A stretch of DNA of 64,000 nucleotides. Origin: Xylaria sp. FL1777. Lineage: Eukaryota; Ascomycota; Sordariomycetes; Xylariales; Xylariaceae. This document shows positions 58,051 to 64,000 of the stretch, one piece after another. The notes under the pieces are model-generated. The model saw nothing but the letters and a program-made list of their open reading frames with translations, had not been told where the DNA came from and did no database searches. A program made the translations under genes and the position numbers. Numbering within the stretch: position 1 is the stretch's first letter; each line of letters begins with the position of its first letter. The stretch covers positions 1-64,000 of the forward strand of contig MU400565.1 in NCBI GenBank assembly GCA_022578965.1. The letters run 5' to 3'.

Positions 58051-60357
58051 TAATAATAGCTTTAAAACTTAATATTAATTAATTTGCTTTTGTTTTAAGT
58101 ATATTTTTTTATTTAACTTATATATTTTAACTATTAAAACTATAAAGCTATAATTTTTTGCTTAAGTAATATAAAATTTATATTTTTTAATGCTATTTAA
58201 ATATAGTTTAATTAAACTTTATTAAAAAATAATATACTAAATTTAACTAAGTTATAAATTAAAAACGCTAAAATATAAATATAAAACTTATTATGTAATA
58301 ATAATAAAGCTTAATAATATTAAACTTTATTTTTCTTAATATGCTGCTTATAGCTAAAAAATTATACGTTATATTTTACAAAAAAATCCTAAAAAGTTCA
58401 AAAAATTAGTTAAATAAAATTTAGCGCAATATAAAAAAAAGCTAGTATAAAAAGCATTTATTATTTATGGTTATATATATTGCTTACTTTTATTTAAATA
58501 GCTATTATAGCTTAAATAAAAAATATAATTTTTTAATCTTTATATATTATTATAAGTTGTTTATTATAGTTTTAATAATTTAAAATAGTATAAAATAAAG
58601 TATTATAAACTTAATATACTTTAAATATTTTTTTTTTTGTTTTTATAAATAGCAAAAGTTTATAAAATATAGCTAACGTTATTTTATAGTTATATAATAT
58701 TTAAAAATAAAGCAAACTTTTTTAAATATAATAATTTAAATAAAAAACAAATAATATAAACTAATAAATAATTAGTTACTTTATTTATATAAGCTAAAGT
58801 TAATATTAAGTAAAAAAAAAGCTATTTTTTTTAAAAAAAAGTAATAATATGCTATTATAACTATATAAATAAGCTAAGCATATTTAAACTAATAATTATA
58901 AAATAATTAATTAAATTTTATATAATATTTTTATAACTTATGCTAAAATTTTAAATATTATTTTTAAAGTTAAAATTATTATATATAAATATAGTACTTA
59001 AATTATAAATAATATACTTTAAGTTAAGCTATATATTTATTAATTTAAATATTAAAACATTAATTAATTAGCTATTATATATATAATTTTATTTAGCTAT
59101 TTTATTTAGTTGTTTTAAAATAAACTTATAACTAATATATACTTTAAATTAAGCAAAAATATTAATTATTTAAGTTTATGTTTTATTACTATAAAAATAA
59201 ATGCTAATAAATTGCTATAAAAAATTGTTTATTAAAAATATATATATATTTAATAATAAAACTATAATTATATATGCTTTAGCAATATAAAAAAACAGCA
59301 TATTAGCTTTAGTTATGTTATAAAATTTATGCTTAGTTTATTAATTTGTAAAAATATTTAAAAAAAAAGCAGCAAAACATAAAAATGCGTTTTAAATTTA
59401 AAACTAAAAAAAATAAAATAACTTTTTGATTTATTATATATTATAAATATTTTTAACTTAATAAAGCTTTTTACTAAAAGCTTTAAATGCTTTAAAATTA
59501 AATTTAATAAAAGCTAATTGTTTAAATAAAATAAAAAGCTTGTTTTAAAATATAAAAATGTTAGCAATATTATAACTTGCATTATTTTTTTTAAATTCTA
59601 TTTAAATATTAGTTTTTTAAAAACACTATTAAACTTTAAGGTTTTTTAATACGTTAACTATTTTGCATATTTATAGCTTTAACTAATTATTAATTATAGT
59701 TTGTAATAAAAGCTATTTTTTTAAAAACTAACAAAAATTATAGCTTTAATTATAATTGCAATACTAGTACTTTTATATGTTTATTACAACTTATTACTAG
59801 CATATAAAATTAAATTTTTTGTTTAAATTATTGCTTTTATAATTAAAATTATTTTTAAAGTTAAAAATAATAAAAATAGTATTAAAAAAATTAGTTAATT
59901 CGAATATAAAAAGTAATATAAACGCTAATATAATAAACTATATAAGCAAGCAAAATAATTACAGAAAAAACAATAATAAAAAAAACAATATTTTAGTTAA
60001 AAAATTTATAGTATATAATGCAATAAAAATTAAGCGTTAAAAAAATACAAAAAAAATATAACTATATATAAAATATAATAATTAATTAATTAAGTATAAC
60101 TTTAAACAGATTTAAAGTTACTATATAAATAAATTATAGTTTATTGTTTTTTAAATAAAAATGTAAGCAAAAAAATCAATATAGTTGCTTTAAACTAGAA
60201 TTTTAAGTTTGTATTAAAAAAAGTAAAAAAGGTTATAATTAATAAAAAAATAGTATAACTAAAGAAATATAAACGCAAAAACTATTTTAGTTTAAGGCAC
60301 CTAAAATAAAAAGTACTTTAAGATACAAAAAAAGTTAGCAGTATCATTATTAATAAC
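58051..60357. other. Unassigned degenerate DNA between A4 and E
   Basis: About 2.3 kb that shows no similarity to the repeats in this window. The plus strand is A-rich from about 59.3 kb, with Lys/Gln-rich readings (for example at 59.9-60.3 kb) after restoring Gln, so it probably contains a dead coding sequence on the plus strand. I considered a pogo/Fot1-type DNA transposase but saw neither a D-D-D motif nor terminal inverted repeats. It is the site into which A4 (left) and E (right) were inserted, or part of another element. Confidence 0.3.
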
Positions 60358-60647
60358 TGTAATAAGGGCTCTAATAAAGGGCTTAAAACTTAGTTATATT
60401 GCTATTTAACTAATAATTCTCTAGGGGTCTTAAGGCTATGGTTTTTTTTTGTCCTTTGTACGTAAAAATATTTTGGCCTATTTATACTTATTAAGCCGCT
60501 ATATAATCTAGGACTTCTTTAGCTATTAAGTTGCTATATATGCAACTATATTATAAGTAACTATTATAGATTAATAGTTTAACTTTATACGTGCTAATTT
60601 AAGTAGTACTAGCTTAAAACTAGTTATAAGTTAATGTTTATTTAATA
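60358..60647 (-). repeat. E 3' LTR (boundaries inferred)
   Basis: On the plus strand it begins TGTAATAAGGGCTC and ends GTTTATTTAATA; on the minus strand this is TATTAAATAAAC to CCCTTATTACA, a TG...CA type LTR after allowing TG to TA. It is clearly richer in G+C (CTCTAGGGGTCTTAAGG, TATTTTGGCC, TAAGCCGC) than the coding part. The partner LTR is outside the window, so the length of about 290 bp is a prediction. A 5-bp TSD would be ATAAC. Confidence 0.65.
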
Positions 60648-60749
60648 CTATTTTTTTTTTTTTTTAAGCTTAACTTTAAGCAATATTAAAAGTTTTTAAT
60701 TAGTTAAACTTTAAAGATTTACTAGTTTGCTTAAGTTATATTAATAAAA

Positions 60750-60910
60750 GTTTTATATAAAAGCTTTAGCGCTATTAATAAATATATAATTAAAAGGTTT
60801 TTAAGTTTAGTGTTATTTAGCTAGCTAATTTTTTTATTTAATTAAGTATTTAACGTTTTTTTAAGTTTTTATAAAGTTTTTGATTTTTTTTACTTAGTAG
60901 TTTTTTGCTT
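60750..60910 (-). pseudogene. E chromodomain relic
   Basis: The minus strand reads N-Y-x-V-K-K-I-K-N-F-I, then K-N-V-K-Y-L-I-K-x-K, then L-N-N-T-x-L-K-N-L-L-I and A-L-K-L-L-Y-K-T-F. This follows the chromodomain pattern Y-x-V-E-x-I-L-D, V-x-Y-L-V-K-W-K-G-Y, D-N-T-W-E-P-x-x-N-L and F-H, with the Trp codons now stops. Chromodomains at the end of integrase steer gypsy elements to heterochromatin, which would fit insertion into this nest. Confidence 0.65.
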
Positions 60911-61439
60911 TAATTAAAAGCGCTTTTTGCAAAACTTAATTAAAGTTAAACAATGCTTAATTGCTAATGCAATAAAACTTAATAAATAAAACGTAAAATA
61001 AGTTGTAAATTTTTTAACTCTTAAGTAATAATAACTTAATAGCAGTAAAAAAAATTATTTTTTAAATTTTAAAAAGTTTTAACATTTTTTTGTTTAATTT
61101 TTTAGTAAGTTTTTTAGTTTTAATATAATAAACATTTAATATAACTAACTAATTAAGTTTATAAAGCAGTATTTTATGTTGTTTTTTATTTGTTTATTTT
61201 TTTATTTGTTATTTAGATTTGTTTAGTTATAGCTTAGCTTTTTTATAGATTTTAGTTATTTAGTAAGCATACAAATTGCTAGTTAAGTTACGTAGCGCAC
61301 TTAAAAATAAATTATATATTACTAAGTAAAAGCTATAATTAGCATAAAATAAAAATATATAAATTAAAATAAATGTAGCGTTATTATATATAAATTTTAT
61401 AGTTAATAAAAGATTTTTTTAGTTAGTTATTTTATAATT

Positions 61440-61850
61440 TATAAATGCTTTTAAGTATATTTTAAAGATTTAATTAAATTGTTTTATTTAATTGTTAGTT
61501 TAAAAATAAAAAGCAATACTTATTTAAAGTTTAACTTTAATAAGCTTTAAAAAGTTTTTTTAAAAGTAGCTTATAAACTTAAAATCTTTATTAGAAATAA
61601 TATTAAAAGGTATACTATATAATTTTTAATAAAATTTTGTAAATATTTTAATTAAGTTTTTAGTTTTTTTTTTATTAACCTTTAATAAAATAAAGTGTTT
61701 TATTTTTATAAAAAGATTTACTATTACTTATATAAAGTTGCATTTATTAAAAAGAAATAAGTTTATAATAAAGTTTATTACGATTAACTGCTATAAAACA
61801 TAGTATAGTTTTATAGGTTATAAAAGTTTATAAAGTACATAGCATAATAT
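61440..61850 (-). pseudogene. pol: E integrase core relic
   Basis: Read leftwards on the minus strand: I-N-F-I-I-N-L then C-N-F-I-x-V-I-V-N-L-F, I-F-T-K, L-Y-S-I-P-F-N-I-I-S-N-K-D-F-K-F-I-S, L-x-K-V-K-L-x-I-S-I-A-F-Y-F-x-T-N-N. These match D-F-I-x-x-L, I-W-V-I-V-D-R, G-L-P-x-x-I-I-S-D-R-D-x-x-F-T-S and S-T-A-F-H-P-Q-T-D-G of gypsy integrases. Both visible catalytic Asp codons have become Asn. Confidence 0.85.
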
Positions 61851-62989
61851 TTTATTTTATTAATAATTAAAGCATTTATAAATAAATTTTTATATAGTTT
61901 TTTTAATGTTTAGCTATTAAAAGTTTTAAATAATAAGCTTTAATGTTTTATTTATGCTTATATATTTTGTAATTTTTATATTATATTCAGATTTTATTAC
62001 ATTTTATTAAATAGTAATAAGTACTTATAAGCGTTCTTTTTTATATAAAAAGTTATTTTAAAGTTTTACGTTCTTAAAAGGTTTTTTTTTTTAAATTATA
62101 TATTTTAGGTTATCTTTAGCTGCTTTTTTAATTTTTTTAACAAATTTTAGCAGCTAGTTTAATATAAAAAAGCTGCAAAGTTATTTAAAAGTAAGCAATA
62201 TTAATACTACTATATTAAATATAGTTTTTTTGTTATATAAAAAATGCTTATTTTGCAAAACTAATTTAATAAGCTAGTTTTTTTTTTTTTTTTTTTAAAG
62301 CAATATTAAAAAAAACGTAATATAATGTTTGCTTTTTTGTTAAGTTGCCTTAGCTTATAATTAATAATAAACTAATATATTGCTAGTTATTATATTTACT
62401 TAGCTTGTTATTAATTTAGCACTTTAGTAGTTATAAAATATAACAAGTTTTAATAGTTTAAATAAATTTCGATTTAATATTTAGTGCTTTTAAGGTATTA
62501 TTACTATTAATTAAGTAAATTTACTATAATAAGTAGTTTTTTATTATATATTTTGTAGTTTATTTTTGTAAGCATAAGCTTTTAAAAATAAAACGCTATA
62601 AAGTATAATTTCCTATTATTATTTTTTTAAAATAGTACTGCACTAAAAGCAAAATTAAAAGTATTAGTTTTTATGTATACTACTTAAAATAAATTAAAAT
62701 AAACTAAAATAAAAGCAGTAATAAATCTATATTTTAGTTTAAAGAAAGCTTTATTTATAACGTTTGTTTATTTTTATTGCTTTTGGTTTATTTTGTTAGC
62801 ATTTATAAATAGTTTTATAATTAAAAAGAACTTTTAAATAAACTTCCGGTAAAAATTAGTAAAACTAACAAACTACTGCAATTTTTTTAAAGTGCTTAAA
62901 AGTTTTTATTAAGTAATGTAGTTTATTTTATTTTGCGCTATAAAAATATTTTTTAAGCTTATAACATAGCTTAAAAATTTAACTTTTTA

Positions 62990-63500
62990 TACTTGCTATT
63001 TACACTTTTATAGCATAATAGCTAAGTTATACTTAGTAAATTGTTATAATACTTTTTTAACTAGTTAGTTATATTTTTTTTAAGTATTAGTATATATAAA
63101 AAAATTATTAAAGTATACTAGTAATTTAGCATTAATAAAATTACAAAAAATATAGTTTATTATTAACTAAAAAGTTATAAAAGCATTAATTAGTTTTATT
63201 AGCATAACTATATATTTAAATAGTTTATATTTATAGCAAAAGGCTGTTTTTTATTTATGTTTTTTTTTAATTTTTATAAAATAAAATTCTAATTTAAAGT
63301 TTATTTTTAAAAACTATTTAGCTGTTTTAAAGCAAGCTTACAATTTTAAAATTAAAGAAATAAAGTATTAAATAAATATTATAACTGCATTAAGTCTTTA
63401 ATAGTTTATAACTAGTTTAAAAAAATTATTAAGGTTTTTTTTTTTTACGAACATAAAAAAAGCGCTATATAATAAAGTAAATTTTTTAATACGTTATGTT
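62990..63500 (-). pseudogene. pol: E reverse transcriptase relic
   Basis: Leftwards on the minus strand: K-K-P (about 63435), S-Y-K-L-L-K (D-Y-R-x-L-N), Y-L-I with F-K-I-V-S-L-L (A-K-I-V-S-x-L-D), F-K-N-K-L-x-I (F-x-R-I-R-I), and L-L-V-Y-F-N-N-F-F-I-Y with the Y-L-D-D box, now Y-F-N-N, at the complement of about 63105-63116. Order and spacing are those of Ty3/gypsy RT. RNase H should follow at about 62.2-62.9 kb but was not read in detail. Confidence 0.82.
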
Positions 63501-64000
63501 TTTAGTATGTTTTTTAACTATAATTTTAAAGTATTAAGCTTTTAATTACTTATAGTATAAAAAAGTCTTTAAAAAGCTGTTTTACTTTTAATTATATTAA
63601 TTATATAGTTTTATAGTTAGTAGTTTAATAGCTTTTATACTGCTGCTTTTGCTATAATTAATAAGAATTTCTTAAATTTTTTTAAAACTTAGTTTAGCGT
63701 ATTTTTTACTGCTTTATTTAATAAAGTTGCTATAATTCTGGCTATTTTTAAGTTAAGTAAAGCCTAATTTATATAGTATTTTTAGCAACGCTTAAAAAAA
63801 AAATAATTTTGTTTGCTTTTTTAAAAAAGCAAGCAAAAAAGTGTTATTTTAGCTACTACTAAAAAAGTAGCATATTATAATTACTATTAAGTTTACTAAA
63901 TTTAAAGCTAAAACAAATAAAGTAGTTTTTTTAGTAGCAAAAAATAATTTTTTTTATATAATATTTTTTTGCTTTTTATATATATAATGCATTAAATGTA

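Larger units (their letters stand above)
60358..64000 (-). mobile_element. E: Ty3/gypsy chromovirus, 3' part (runs off window)
   Basis: On the minus strand, from right to left, RT (63.0-63.5 kb), integrase (61.4-61.85 kb), a chromodomain (60.75-60.91 kb), an A15 polypurine-like run (complement of 60651-60665) and an LTR (60358-60647) follow in the order of chromodomain-bearing Ty3/gypsy elements. Only the 3' part lies in the window; the 5' LTR and gag are beyond 64000. It differs from A, B and D in LTR sequence. RIP-type stops are present throughout. Confidence 0.85.

Noticed and set aside
58051..60357. A Fot1/pogo-type transposase relic
   Set aside because: Some Lys/Gln-rich readings recall the C-terminal tails of such proteins, but no catalytic residues, terminal inverted repeats or TA duplication could be shown.
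1..64000. A mitochondrial, Plasmodium-like or endosymbiont genome as an explanation of the high A+T
   Set aside because: There are no tRNA, rRNA or organelle genes and no long ORFs. Gypsy and Tad-type LINE relics with transition-type damage fit a RIPped fungal isochore.

Overview
This window looks like a deep, transposon-filled AT-isochore of a filamentous ascomycete (Pezizomycotina). It contains no intact host gene, tRNA, rRNA, CRISPR array or bacterial feature. A+T is roughly 80-85 % by eye. Every coding trace is riddled with C-to-T and G-to-A changes, seen as Gln-to-stop, Cys-to-Tyr, Gly-to-Ser and Asp-to-Asn replacements. This is the signature of repeat-induced point mutation (RIP) or a similar process. 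All protein traces recognised belong to retrotransposons: Ty3/gypsy gag, protease, reverse transcriptase (RT), RNase H, integrase and chromodomain, plus a Tad-like LINE endonuclease/RT. The species cannot be named from the sequence.

The main result is that 1-58050 is one nest of insertions, which can be unwrapped almost base by base from LTR pairs and target-site duplications (TSDs). Outermost is family A copy A4 (+ strand; 56476-57556 internal, 57557-58050 3' LTR). Copy A1 (- strand; 1-2682 and 56347-56475) sits inside A4. Copy A3 (- strand; 2683-56341, TSD TAAAT) sits inside A1's 5' LTR. A3 was then hit five times: gypsy element D (3259-11114, + strand, TSD TAATA), insertion G (12923-15120, 14-bp TSD, non-LTR-like), gypsy element B (15993-31729, - strand, TSD CATTT), a 15-kb LTR element C (34529-49509, TSD TATAT) and a full-length LINE with a (TAA)n tail (49861-55016, TSD TTTAATAA). 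B was itself hit by a fourth copy of family A, A2 (20542-28243, TSD TTACT). Taking the insertions out of A3 leaves 6706 bp of internal sequence, against 6714 bp in uninterrupted A2, which strongly supports the reconstruction.

Right of the nest, 58051-60357 is degenerate DNA I could not assign. A further gypsy chromovirus, E (- strand), begins there with its 3' LTR (60358-60647), followed by chromodomain, integrase and RT traces, and runs off the window end at 64000.

The genes do not work together as a host pathway. They are dead copies of at least five LTR families and one or two non-LTR families. The points of most interest are the depth of nesting, element C (large, LTR-bounded, no recognisable pol), a similar 3' hairpin in G and the LINE, well-preserved peptide repeats in the Gag of B, and a strong dependence of surviving cytosines on the preceding base (few TpC or CpC) that is not the classical CpA pattern alone.
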